From positions 1 to 23,823 of the forward strand of contig JAPFFF010000393.1 in NCBI GenBank assembly GCA_039105265.1: a stretch of DNA of 23,823 bases. Reading direction: 5' to 3'. A model generated the notes under the pieces. It was not told the DNA's origin and searched no databases. It saw only the letters and a program-made list of their open reading frames with translations. The translations under genes and the position numbers were made by a program. Each line of letters begins with the position of its first letter. The stretch's first letter is position 1. Shown here piece by piece: positions 11,865 through 19,325 of this stretch. The stretch is from Tritrichomonas musculus. Taxonomy: Eukaryota > Parabasalia > Tritrichomonadida > Tritrichomonadidae.

Positions 11865-14800
11865 TCAGATCTTTGGTAGATGGATGATGTTTTTCTCTTG
11901 ATCAGCACATTTGTCAATCCAAGAGGAAGCTTTATCAAAGAAAGAATGAAGATCATCAGGAGGATCATTGTTAGATATACTGTGGGAATCAATTAAATAA
12001 TTCTTAATAGAAGGAGAATCATCGGAATTAACAGGATCAATAGGATTCCTATGAAGACGATCTTCAGGCATACTTTCATTAACGATGAGATCGCCCCTCC
12101 TTCTTCTTTGTCTGATACGATCTTCTTGAGCTCTTCTTCTAATTGTGGCTGCTAAATGATCTGGATTATCAGAGTCATCAGGATGAGATGGTTCTCTTCT
12201 CTCATTCTCAGTGCTTTGTTTAAGCAGGTGACCTGCATTTATAACTTTTTCAATATCATCGTCAGCTTCTTTAATGGTTTCATCATCGTAATCAGGAACG
12301 AACCATTTGGCTACTAAGACAATATTCTTATCATATCTTCTACTACCCTCGACATTTGAAGCAGGATGAGAAGACATCGAGTGCTGTTGAACTTTGCATT
12401 TATCTTGACCTATAAAGTGATTGCAACGCAAACATAAGCATGCATCATTAGTATTATATAAATCCTTACCAGAGAGCAGCTTATGATCGGTTTTTGCATA
12501 AGAGATAATAGAAGCCCAAAGGAGCCCAAGCTCTCTTCTAAGATCATCAATATCACGATGTTTCAATTTAATATGATAGGCAAGAGAATTAGGATTGTTG
12601 ACAACATAATTACAATTAGCATCAGGACATTTATAAATAATTCTATACTTAGGAATGTCATCCGGAAGATCTTCATCAATAATCTTCCATCTAAGTTTCC
12701 TATTATATACATATTCAAGAGCTGCTTGTTCATTTGGCATAAATCTTTTACCATGGTTTAATTTCCAATGTGCATGAAGAGTCGCACATGAATTAAATGT
12801 GTCTTCACAATATGGACAGTAAAATTGTCCAACACCAAGCCACCTATGAGTCTCATACATCTTTAAAATAATTGGCATCTCAATAGAAAGTAATTCTGTG
12901 AAAGGACTAAGATCAAAATGTATTTCCTGTAACTTAAGAATTAATTCATTAAGTTGAGATTTACAATTTATAGATTTTAACTCATCTATTAACCATTGAA
13001 GTGAGTACGAATCGTTTGGACTAACATTTCGTCGATGTGGACTACTAGGATCATCGCCATTACTATCGGAACAATTACCATCAGAGCCTGATAAAGAATC
13101 TAATTCATCATAACTAACAACAGATGAATCAGAAGTCTCCGTATGTGAACTTGAATTTGGAACCTGAGTGGAAAGATTATTCGTCAGCTCAAGAATTCTG
13201 TTAGCGAGCTGAACGACAGCAGTTGAGAGAGAAGGTACCTCACCAAGAGTAGAAAGAGGTATTACCTTATCCTTGTCTTCAACAACAACATATTTAGGTA
13301 TTTCCACAATTGAATTAATAACTTTATCAGAAACATCGACATGATGATGTTCAACTCTAGCAGTAGAAGAAGTCAATTGATTTCTGACATCAACAGCGTG
13401 ACTCTGAACTGTAGCTTGTGTGCTTAAGTTATTTTGAATAACGTCAACTGAGTGGTTTTGAACATTAGCTGTTGATGAAATCAGCTGATTTCTGACATCA
13501 ACAGCGTGACTCTGAACTGTAGCTTGTGTGCTTAAGTTATTTTGAATAACGTCAACTGAGTGGTTTTGAACATTAGCTGTTGATGAAATCAGCTGATTTC
13601 TGACATCAACAGCGTGACTCTGAACTGTAGCTTGTGTGCTTAAATTATTTTGAATAACGTCAACTAAGTGGTTTTGAACATTAGCTGTTGATGAAATCAG
13701 CTGATTTCTGACATCAACAGCGTGACTCTGAACTGTAGCTTGTGTGCTTAAATTATTTTGAATAACGTCAACTAAGTGGTTTTGGACCAGTGCGGTTGAT
13801 GCAATTGCTTGATTATTAACATCAAAAGCGTGACTCTGAACCTGGGCTTTAGATGTTGTACAAAAACTATCAACATCAACTCTGTGGCTTTCAACAGATG
13901 CATTGGAGGAAAACAATGACTGAATGCAAAATTTATCGGAATGATTAACATTGCAGAAAACTTTGGTCGTATTTGAAAAATTCTGTGACCAATTCGAGAG
14001 AAAGTTTGAAACATTTCGATTCATCAAAAGGATATTAAAAACTTTATTTGATTGATTGTAAGAATTAATTTTGACATCGCTATTTTGATTAACATTATAA
14101 TGATTATATTGGTAACAACAACGTAAATGCATATCATTAAAAATGTTTGAAATGTGATTGACGAAATGATTCAGATCTTGAGGTTCATAGGTAGTATCAA
14201 AACTGAAAGGTTCCTTGGGAATTGACTGAGAGTCAATGATATTAGAAGGAACAAAACGGTTATTGGCAGATTCTTCAGGAGTAGGGTAAATACAAGGAGC
14301 TGAACTATTAAGAATTGGTTGTCCAGAAGAGACAATAAGCTGACCTCTAGGCACCAGGGCACCAATAGCAGGACCATTATCTGGCTTGTAAAATAAAGGA
14401 GCAAACTTAAAGAGAACCGGGTCACATGTAACAATAATACATTGTGGATTAGTAGAACCGTCGTTAGCGACGGGGTTGTAATGAATACCAGCAAGTAATA
14501 GAATTTCAATGCCAGTAGGTCTTTTCGGAGAAGAATCGCTATTATTCGAGATAAGATCGGAATCATGTTCATCTGCAGAATCTGATAAGCCTGCAGAAGG
14601 GGAATGAGGACAGAGAAGATTCGATTGAGGCGAAGGAGAATTGGTAATTGTATTAGCGCTATTTGAAATATTCGATGTATGCGTAGAATCAACTAAGTCG
14701 TTAGTAGGAGAAGTATGATTTGCGGGAATAGATGAAGAGCACATAGGCGGAGCGAAATTGTTAAAAGGCTGAGACCTTCTGCCCAAATTTAAAAGTGAGC

Positions 14801-15140
14801 ATTTGTTAGTGCGTTTCCGGTGCGAAAGATCGTAATGGTCGTATTCTACGCCATCAGAAGGTTCGGAGTAAGGGATAGAATCGACCAATTGAAGACCTCG
14901 CTGATCAAGATATAATTGCATATCTTGGAGATGAGAGCATTTTGGGTCAGGATGCGGACAATTATGATTGTAATCACTAGATTTTGAGCTTTGATTAGGT
15001 AAATTTTGATTTGAGTTGAGGTTGTCAGAATAATTTTGATTATTAAAATTTTTGTCAATAATATCTTCGTGGATGGTAACAATGGAATCAGCATAAGGAG
15101 CTGATTCCGAATATCTAGTTCTTGTTGGTAAAAACATCAT
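11865..15140 (-). CDS. LINE-1 N-terminal protein with 18-residue repeats and three C2H2 zinc fingers
   Basis: This frame of 1091 codons starts with ATG ATG, only 12 bp inside the element end. Residues 1-410 are Asn/Ser/Pro-rich and mostly of low complexity, with a more ordered hydrophobic patch at about 205-290 that I do not recognise. Residues about 412-608 are eleven 18-residue repeats of the type xVQxHxVDV. Three zinc fingers follow: C775-C778-H791-H796, C838-C843-H856-H861 and C903-C906-H920-H925. Residues 900-1091 match the LINE-2 protein closely. In R2/NeSL-type elements such fingers bind target DNA, so this is the DNA-binding half of a retrotransposon polyprotein, not a separate host gene. 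The frame ends at TGA where LINE-2 has Trp (TGG), and homology continues beyond. It is probably not functional. Confidence 0.85.
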   Translation of the reverse strand: MMFLPTRTRYSESAPYADSIVTIHEDIIDKNFNNQNYSDNLNSNQNLPNQSSKSSDYNHNCPHPDPKCSHLQDMQLYLDQRGLQLVDSIPYSEPSDGVEYDHYDLSHRKRTNKCSLLNLGRRSQPFNNFAPPMCSSSIPANHTSPTNDLVDSTHTSNISNSANTITNSPSPQSNLLCPHSPSAGLSDSADEHDSDLISNNSDSSPKRPTGIEILLLAGIHYNPVANDGSTNPQCIIVTCDPVLFKFAPLFYKPDNGPAIGALVPRGQLIVSSGQPILNSSAPCIYPTPEESANNRFVPSNIIDSQSIPKEPFSFDTTYEPQDLNHFVNHISNIFNDMHLRCCYQYNHYNVNQNSDVKINSYNQSNKVFNILLMNRNVSNFLSNWSQNFSNTTKVFCNVNHSDKFCIQSLFSSNASVESHRVDVDSFCTTSKAQVQSHAFDVNNQAIASTALVQNHLVDVIQNNLSTQATVQSHAVDVRNQLISSTANVQNHLVDVIQNNLSTQATVQSHAVDVRNQLISSTANVQNHSVDVIQNNLSTQATVQSHAVDVRNQLISSTANVQNHSVDVIQNNLSTQATVQSHAVDVRNQLTSSTARVEHHHVDVSDKVINSIVEIPKYVVVEDKDKVIPLSTLGEVPSLSTAVVQLANRILELTNNLSTQVPNSSSHTETSDSSVVSYDELDSLSGSDGNCSDSNGDDPSSPHRRNVSPNDSYSLQWLIDELKSINCKSQLNELILKLQEIHFDLSPFTELLSIEMPIILKMYETHRWLGVGQFYCPYCEDTFNSCATLHAHWKLNHGKRFMPNEQAALEYVYNRKLRWKIIDEDLPDDIPKYRIIYKCPDANCNYVVNNPNSLAYHIKLKHRDIDDLRRELGLLWASIISYAKTDHKLLSGKDLYNTNDACLCLRCNHFIGQDKCKVQQHSMSSHPASNVEGSRRYDKNIVLVAKWFVPDYDDETIKEADDDIEKVINAGHLLKQSTENERREPSHPDDSDNPDHLAATIRRRAQEDRIRQRRRRGDLIVNESMPEDRLHRNPIDPVNSDDSPSIKNYLIDSHSISNNDPPDDLHSFFDKASSWIDKCADQEKNIIHLPKI
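13313..13906 (-). repeat. Coding tandem repeat, 54-bp half-units in 108-bp units
   Basis: Four 108-bp copies start at 13381, 13489, 13597 and 13705, almost identical, with diverged copies on both sides. Each encodes two related 18-residue modules, TQATVQSHAVDVRNQLIS and STANVQNHSVDVIQNNLS. About eleven modules are visible in all. The frame is kept throughout. The central 108-bp copies differ at only a few sites, so they expanded recently. Eighteen residues equal five turns of alpha helix, so an extended amphipathic or coiled-coil rod is possible; a beta-solenoid is an alternative. Confidence 0.93.
15085..15107 (-). other. 5' hairpin of LINE-1 (7-bp stem, 9-nt loop)
   Basis: GAATCAG and CTGATTC form a perfect 7-bp stem around a 9-nt loop, 45-67 nt from the element's 5' edge. 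It follows ACTAGATATTCG, a motif also present in units A, C and D. It lies inside the coding region (codons 12-18). Confidence 0.7.
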
Positions 15141-15152
15141 ATTTGCAATTCG

Positions 15153-15176
15153 AAAAAAAAAACTCCTCCCGTGTGG
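15153..15176 (-). repeat. Element 3' terminal box at the unit A / LINE-1 junction
   Basis: On the minus strand CCACACGGGAGGAG is followed by ten T. An AATAAA lies a short distance upstream in element sense. The same box closes every element in the array. Confidence 0.9.
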
Positions 15177-15565
15177 TTTAAATGTTTATTAAATGCTTTA
15201 AGAGTTTTGCGATTAAGCAATTAATAAAAAAGCTAGGCATAAGCTTTAAGAAAAAAAGGAAAATAAAAGGAAAAAGGTAAAACTTGAAGTTAATAGGTCC
15301 AAAAAGACTTCAAGTAATGAGTCAGACTTGGAATAAACGGTCGCCAAAAAATGATCATTGAGCAACACAGATCATTCTGAGGACGGGTTGTGTTACAAAC
15401 CAGCGATGGTTTCCGAGTCTGATGTAAACAACTCGTCTAAAGAACAAAGAACTTGAAACAATGTAACAATGTAGTTGAGGATATCAGATTGAGATCTGAA
15501 AATGAGGAACAATGAGTAACGGATAAAACAATTGAACAAGAACTTAAATGAGAGAACGAACGGGC

Positions 15566-15724
15566 TCATTGAGCGCCCTTCAGTAGAGTCACGCGACATG
15601 TGTCAGGCAGCATCATGCGGAGATTCTTTACCGTAGACGCTTGTTGACTGCTGTCTTTTGATTCTTTCATCAAGGCAGTGTGATCATTGAAATCACAAGC
15701 AGACTCACTGAAAGATGACTCCAT
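15566..15724 (-). CDS. 52-codon frame in unit A, doubtful
   Basis: ATG start, MESSFSESACDFND... ending LLKGAQ. The same frame, of equal length, occurs in units C and D. It resembles no family I know. A longer frame lies just upstream without an ATG, so an intron-containing gene is conceivable (see unit D). Confidence 0.2.
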   Translation of the reverse strand: MESSFSESACDFNDHTALMKESKDSSQQASTVKNLRMMLPDTCRVTLLKGAQ

Positions 15725-16157
15725 ATATAAAAATGAATAAACTAAAAGAGTAAAAATAAGTAGCAATTTACTTCGATCTGTCCGTGAGAATCGTCTTCAT
15801 ACTGTATAACGCCTTGTATATTTGAGAATATTGAGAGAAATTGTAAAATGAGAATGGAGTCACGAAAAGTGGGAAACCGAGGGAACAGAAAGGCGCGATC
15901 GAAGGAAACTGGAATAAACAAAGTGAGAAGGAAGAGTATAATATCATTAGAGTAAGTTTTGAGAGGTATATTTGAAATTGCATATAACTGATTGAGTATG
16001 AGATATAACGTTAAGAGCTGAGATTGATAATATGAGATAAGAAACAACAGAATAATATTGTGGTAAGTCCAGTGGTCGGACTTAGTGAGGTGACCCTACA
16101 TATAATTGAAATCAGTTTGGAAAATTCGGACGAAACATCGATCTGAGGGCACCATAC

Positions 16158-16180
16158 GAATCAGTTCAGTGCACTGATTA
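16158..16180 (-). other. 5' hairpin of unit A
   Basis: TAATCAG, a 9-nt loop and CTGATTC (minus strand) form a 6-bp core stem. It is placed like the LINE-1 hairpin and preceded by the same ACTAGATATTCG motif. Confidence 0.7.
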
Positions 16181-16224
16181 CGAATATCTAGTTATTGCCT
16201 GCGTAAACCTCGAAAATAAAAATG

Positions 16225-16248
16225 AAAAAAAAAACTCCTCCCGTGTGG
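16225..16248 (-). repeat. Element 3' terminal box at the unit B / unit A junction
   Basis: CCACACGGGAGGAG plus ten T on the minus strand, preceded by AATAAACAAT. This is the LINE-2 type of 3' end. Confidence 0.9.
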
Positions 16249-17020
16249 ATTGTTTATTAAAAGCGGTTAGAAATGCATAAAAGCAAAAAGGAAGCGAAAG
16301 TTCGCAAAACTTTCAATCAAAAAAGCAATTTTGTAAGAAAAAAAGGTATGCTTAAACCTTTAAAGTGAGACCAACTTGAACATAAGGAGCAACAGAACAA
16401 TTAAAAAAATATTCAATTAATTGAGAGGGAACGAGTATTAATTGAATAATGAACGATCAACGATTGAAAGCCATATGATCGTCGTCTGAATGGATCTCAT
16501 GGGCATCCATCCGTTGAGTCTATAGACGCATTGAGCCATAGCAACTTAAATAGGATATATATATCCGTCAAAGTTTAATCGGCAGCCGTCAAGCACTCTT
16601 CAGGGCCCGGAAGAGATAAGGAACATCAAGTGGACTCAATAAAAGAGGGCGACTCCAATAACAAAGAGAGTAAATTAACTTCGATCTGAGCTATGTATAG
16701 TCTATAAATAACGTAAAATACTGCAAATTAAAGATGTAAAATAGAGTCAATAAGACAGTATGATCGAAGGAATCTGAATAAACCACATGAGAGAGAGGAG
16801 AATAATAACATAAGAGTAAAAGAATGAGATTTTGGTTAAAGAATATATATCTGATCGAATGACAAGTATAACGTTAAGAGATGAGAATGATAAATTGTAA
16901 TGAACTAAGGTAGTATAACTGAGTGACATATCGAGTGGTCGGACTTTGTGATATGAGTTCTAATATAATTGAAATCAGTTTTGAAAATTTTGAGAAAAGT
17001 CGAGAAGAGTGGTATCAATC

Positions 17021-17043
17021 GACTCAGTAGAAGGTGCTGATCA
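17021..17043 (-). other. 5' hairpin of unit B
   Basis: GATCAG, a 9-nt region and CTGAGTC on the minus strand can pair with one bulged base. The loop length is kept at about nine although the loop sequence differs from the other copies. Confidence 0.55.
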
Positions 17044-17087
17044 CGAATATGTAGCTAAAGTTAACCAAAACCTCAAAAATAAAAATG

Positions 17088-17110
17088 AAAAAAAAACTCC
17101 TCCCGTGTGG
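17088..17110 (-). repeat. Element 3' terminal box at the unit C / unit B junction
   Basis: CCACACGGGAGGAG plus nine T on the minus strand, preceded by AATAAACATTTAAA (A/C/D type). Confidence 0.9.
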
Positions 17111-17500
17111 TTTAAATGTTTATTAAATGCTTTAAGAGTTTTGCGATTAAGCAATTAATAAAAAAAGCTAGGCATAAGCTTTAAGAAAAAAAGGGAAATA
17201 AAAGGGAAAAGGTAAAACTTGAAGTTAAAAGGTCCAAAAAGACTTCAAGTAATGAGTCAGACTTGGAATAAACGGTCGCCAAAAAATGATCATTGAGCAA
17301 CACAGATCATTCTGAGGACGGGTTGTGTTACAACCAGCGATGGTTTCCGAGTCTGATGTAAAACAACTCGTCTAAAGAACAAAGAACTTGAAACAATGTA
17401 ACAATGTAGTTGAGGATATCAGATTGAGATCTGAAAATGAGGAACAATGAGTAACGGATAAAACAATTGAACAAGAACTTAAATGAGAGAACGAACGGGC

Positions 17501-17659
17501 TCATTGAGCGCCCTTCAGTAGAGTCACGCGACATGTGTCAGGCAGCATCATGCGGAGATTCTTTACCGTAGACGCTTGTTGACTGCTGTCTTTTGATTCT
17601 TTCATCAAGGCAGTGTGATCATTGAAATCACAAGCAGACTCACTGAAAGATGACTCCAT
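17501..17659 (-). CDS. 52-codon frame in unit C, doubtful
   Basis: Identical frame to that in unit A (MESSFSES... to LLKGAQ). Because A and C are near-identical throughout, its presence here adds no independent evidence of selection. Confidence 0.2.
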   Translation of the reverse strand: MESSFSESACDFNDHTALMKESKDSSQQASTVKNLRMMLPDTCRVTLLKGAQ

Positions 17660-18092
17660 ATATAAAAATGAATAAACTAAAAGAGTAAAAATAAGTAGCA
17701 ATTTACTTCGATCTGTCCGTGAGAATCGTCTTCATACTGTATAACGCCTTGTATATTTGAGAATATTGAGAGAAATTGTAAAATGAGAATGGAGTCACGA
17801 AAAGTGGGAAACCGAGGGAACAGAAAGGCGCGATCGAAGGAAACTGGAATAAACAAAGTGAGAAGGAAGAGTATAATATCATTAGAGTAAGTTTTGAGAG
17901 GTATATTTGAAATTGCATATAACTGATTGAGTATAAGATATAACGTTAAGAGCTGAGATTGATAATATGAGATAAGAAACAACAGAATAATATTGTGGTA
18001 AGTCCAGTGGTCGGACTTAGTGAGGTGACCCTACATATAATTGAAATCAGTTTGGAAAATTCGGACGAAACATCGATCTGAGGGCACCATAC

Positions 18093-18115
18093 GAATCAGT
18101 TCAGTGCACTGATTA
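18093..18115 (-). other. 5' hairpin of unit C
   Basis: Same stem and loop as in unit A, with AATCAG and CTGATT paired around nine bases. Confidence 0.7.
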
Positions 18116-18159
18116 CGAATATCTAGTTATTGCCTGCGTAAACCTCGAAAATAAAAATG

Positions 18160-18182
18160 AAAAAAAAACTCCTCCCGTGTGG
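18160..18182 (-). repeat. Element 3' terminal box at the unit D / unit C junction
   Basis: CCACACGGGAGGAG plus nine T on the minus strand, preceded by AATAAACATTTAAA. Confidence 0.9.
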
Positions 18183-18582
18183 TTTAAATGTTTATTAAAT
18201 GCTTTAAGAGTTTTGCGATTAAGCAATTAATAAAAAAAGCTAGGCATAAGCTTTAAGAAAAAAAGGAAAATAAAAGGAAAAAGGTAAAACTTGAAGTTAA
18301 AAGGTCCAAAAAGACTTCAAGTAATGAGTCAGACTTGGAATAAACGGTCGCCAAAAAATGATCATTGAGCAACACAGATCATTCTGAGGACGGGTTGTGT
18401 TACAACCAGCGATGGTTTCCGAGTCTGATGTAAAACAACTCGTCTAAAGAACAAAGAACTTGAAACAATGTAACAATGTAATTGAGGATATCAGATTGAG
18501 ATCTGAAAATGAGGAACAATGAGTAACGATGAGTAACGGATAAAACAATTGAACAAGAACTTAAATGATAGAACGAACGGGC

Positions 18583-18741
18583 TCATTGAGCGCCCTTCAG
18601 TAGAGTCACGAGACATGTGTCAGGCAGCATCATGCGGAGATCCTTTACCGTAGACGCTTGTTGACTGCTGTCTTTTGATTCTTTCATCAAGGCAGTGTGA
18701 TCATTGAAATCACAAGCAGACTCACTGAAAGATGACTCCAT
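18583..18741 (-). CDS. 52-codon frame in unit D, possible last exon
   Basis: ATG start, MESSFSES... to LLKGAQ, 52 codons as in A and C, with a few amino-acid changes (K-D-L for K-N-L, L for R near the end). In D it is continuous with an upstream hydrophobic frame reaching 19056 that starts with TTG, not ATG. In A and C a one-base length change in the T-rich stretch separates the two frames. A GTAAAT following CAGATCGAA could be a splice donor with an acceptor at GGAG, which would keep the frame as ...GQIE-SSFSES. The acceptor is weak and unit B lacks the frame, so a protein product is unproven. Confidence 0.22.
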   Translation of the reverse strand: MESSFSESACDFNDHTALMKESKDSSQQASTVKDLRMMLPDTCLVTLLKGAQ

Positions 18742-19166
18742 ATATAAAATAGAATAAACAAAAAGAGTAAAAAATAAGTAGCAATTTACTTCGATCTGTC
18801 CGTGAGAATCGTCTTCATACTGTATAACGCCTTGTAGATTTGAGAATATTGAGAGAAATTGTAAAATGAGAATGGAGTCACGAAAAGTAGGAAACAGAAA
18901 GGCGCGATCGAAGGAAACTGGAATAAACAAAGTGAGAAGGAAGAGTATAATAACATTAGAGTAAGTTTTGAGAGGTATATTTGAAATTGCATATAACTGA
19001 TTGAGTATAAGATATAACGTTAAGAGCTGAGATTGATAATATGAGATAAGAAACAACAGAATAATATTGTGGTAAGTCCAGTGGTCGGACTTAGTGAGGT
19101 GACCCTACATATAATTGAAATCAGTTTGGAAAATTCGGACGAAACATCGATCTGAGGGCACCATAC

Positions 19167-19189
19167 GAATCAGTTCAGTGCACTGATTA
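19167..19189 (-). other. 5' hairpin of unit D
   Basis: Same stem, loop and flanks as in units A and C. Confidence 0.7.
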
Positions 19190-19233
19190 CGAATATCTAG
19201 TTATTGCCTGCGTAAACCTCGAAAATAAAAATG

Positions 19234-19257
19234 AAAAAAAAAACTCCTCCCGTGTGG
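19234..19257 (-). repeat. Element 3' terminal box at the LINE-2 / unit D junction
   Basis: CCACACGGGAGGAG plus ten T on the minus strand, preceded by AATAAACAAT. The box shows that the LINE and the short units share their 3' ends. Confidence 0.9.
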
Positions 19258-19325
19258 ATTGTTTATTAAAAACCATTAGAGTAAGAAAGCACGTAATCGT
19301 GCATAAAAGAAGCGTGAGTGATGGC
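19234..19325 (-). promoter_or_regulatory. LINE-2 3' UTR with hairpin, AATAAA and terminal box
   Basis: The 3' UTR is about 90 nt. In element sense it has a GCACG-ATTA-CGTGC hairpin (19289-19302), then TTTTTAATAAACAAT, then CCACACGGGAGGAG and ten T. The AATAAA may act in 3' end formation. The hairpin plus terminal box is the likely recognition site for the element's RT, since the short units keep this terminal arrangement. Pol III-like termination at the T-run is an alternative for the short units. Confidence 0.65.

Larger units (their letters stand above)
11462..15152 (-). mobile_element. LINE-1: 3'-truncated non-LTR retrotransposon, R2/NeSL-like
   Basis: This is an older relative of the element at 19234-23823. 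The two align from the first zinc finger of LINE-1 (near 12820) down to 11462, where similarity stops just after an SRAPDDFV segment that both proteins carry. The 5' end is present: it abuts the A-run and 3' box of unit A at 15153 and carries the hairpin seen at the 5' ends of all short units. The RT, CCHC and endonuclease part (over 3 kb in LINE-2) is absent. Loss of the 3' side is unusual, because reverse transcription starting at the RNA 3' end normally gives 5'-truncated copies; later deletion or recombination with the AT-rich spacer is likely. The frame has one nonsense codon and one frameshift before the truncation. Confidence 0.88.
15153..16224 (-). mobile_element. Short non-autonomous unit A (1072 bp)
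   Basis: Unit A lies between two copies of the 3' terminal box, with its own 5' end at about 16224 and its 3' end at 15153. It shares the 5' hairpin region with LINE-1 and the terminal 3' box with LINE-2, but has no RT or zinc-finger sequence. It is the same length as unit C and differs from it at only about eight positions, mostly one-base indels and substitutions. The 3' part holds AATAAACATTTAAA just before the box and a possible AAGCT/AGCTT hairpin. It is too long for a classical tRNA-derived SINE and I see no tRNA-like head or A/B boxes. It is best read as a non-autonomous partner that uses the LINE's machinery. Confidence 0.75.
16225..17087 (-). mobile_element. Short non-autonomous unit B (863 bp), diverged
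   Basis: Unit B has the same architecture as A, C and D but a different interior. Only islands of similarity remain: the 5' hairpin with CTACATATTCG, a CAGATCGAAG stretch near 16688, and a CTTCAG segment near 16600. Its last 70 bp resemble the 3' UTR of LINE-2 rather than that of A, C and D: both read ATTGTTTATTAAAA beside the box, followed by GCATAAAAG (plus strand). A GCGAA/TTCGC hairpin at 16294-16305 sits where LINE-2 has a GCACG/CGTGC hairpin. No conserved open frame is present. It looks like the partner of the LINE-2 subfamily. Confidence 0.72.
17088..18159 (-). mobile_element. Short non-autonomous unit C (1072 bp)
   Basis: Unit C is almost identical to unit A, including total length, although unit B lies between them. 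The two were therefore copied from one source sequence or spread by recent recombination. Terminal features are as in A: the GTTTACGCAGGC and ACTAGATATTCG motifs and hairpin at the 5' side, AATAAACATTTAAA and the terminal box at the 3' side. Confidence 0.75.
18160..19233 (-). mobile_element. Short non-autonomous unit D (1074 bp)
   Basis: Unit D has the same plan as A and C but is slightly more distant. It has a GATGAGTAAC duplication near 18523, a deletion of about nine bases near 18890, and scattered substitutions. Its 5' end abuts the 3' end of LINE-2 at 19233/19234. It is the most recent unit in an outward-growth model, yet it is not the closest in sequence to its neighbour, so A/C and D probably came from different master copies. 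Confidence 0.75.

Noticed and set aside
11865-11867. TGA at a Trp position of LINE-1, suggesting TGA read as Trp
   Set aside because: LINE-2 uses TGG at the matching codon and ends its own frame with TGA, and LINE-1 has a frameshift soon after. A plain nonsense mutation in a decaying copy is enough.
11865-15140. Host zinc-finger gene independent of the LINE
   Set aside because: Its fingers and the 190 residues after them match the N-terminal part of the LINE-2 protein, and the match continues past its stop codon.
15153-19233. Short units read on the plus strand, ending AATAAAAATG plus A9-10 like a polyadenylated retrocopy
   Set aside because: Tempting, but the hairpin end matches the LINE-1 5' end and the box end matches the LINE-2 3' end, both on the minus strand. 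The A-run also occurs at the LINE-1 5' edge without AATAAA beside it.
15153-19233. Tandem 5' promoter monomers of LINE-1, as in mouse L1
   Set aside because: Each unit carries the element 3' box as well as a 5' hairpin, so each is a complete element, not a repeated 5' UTR.
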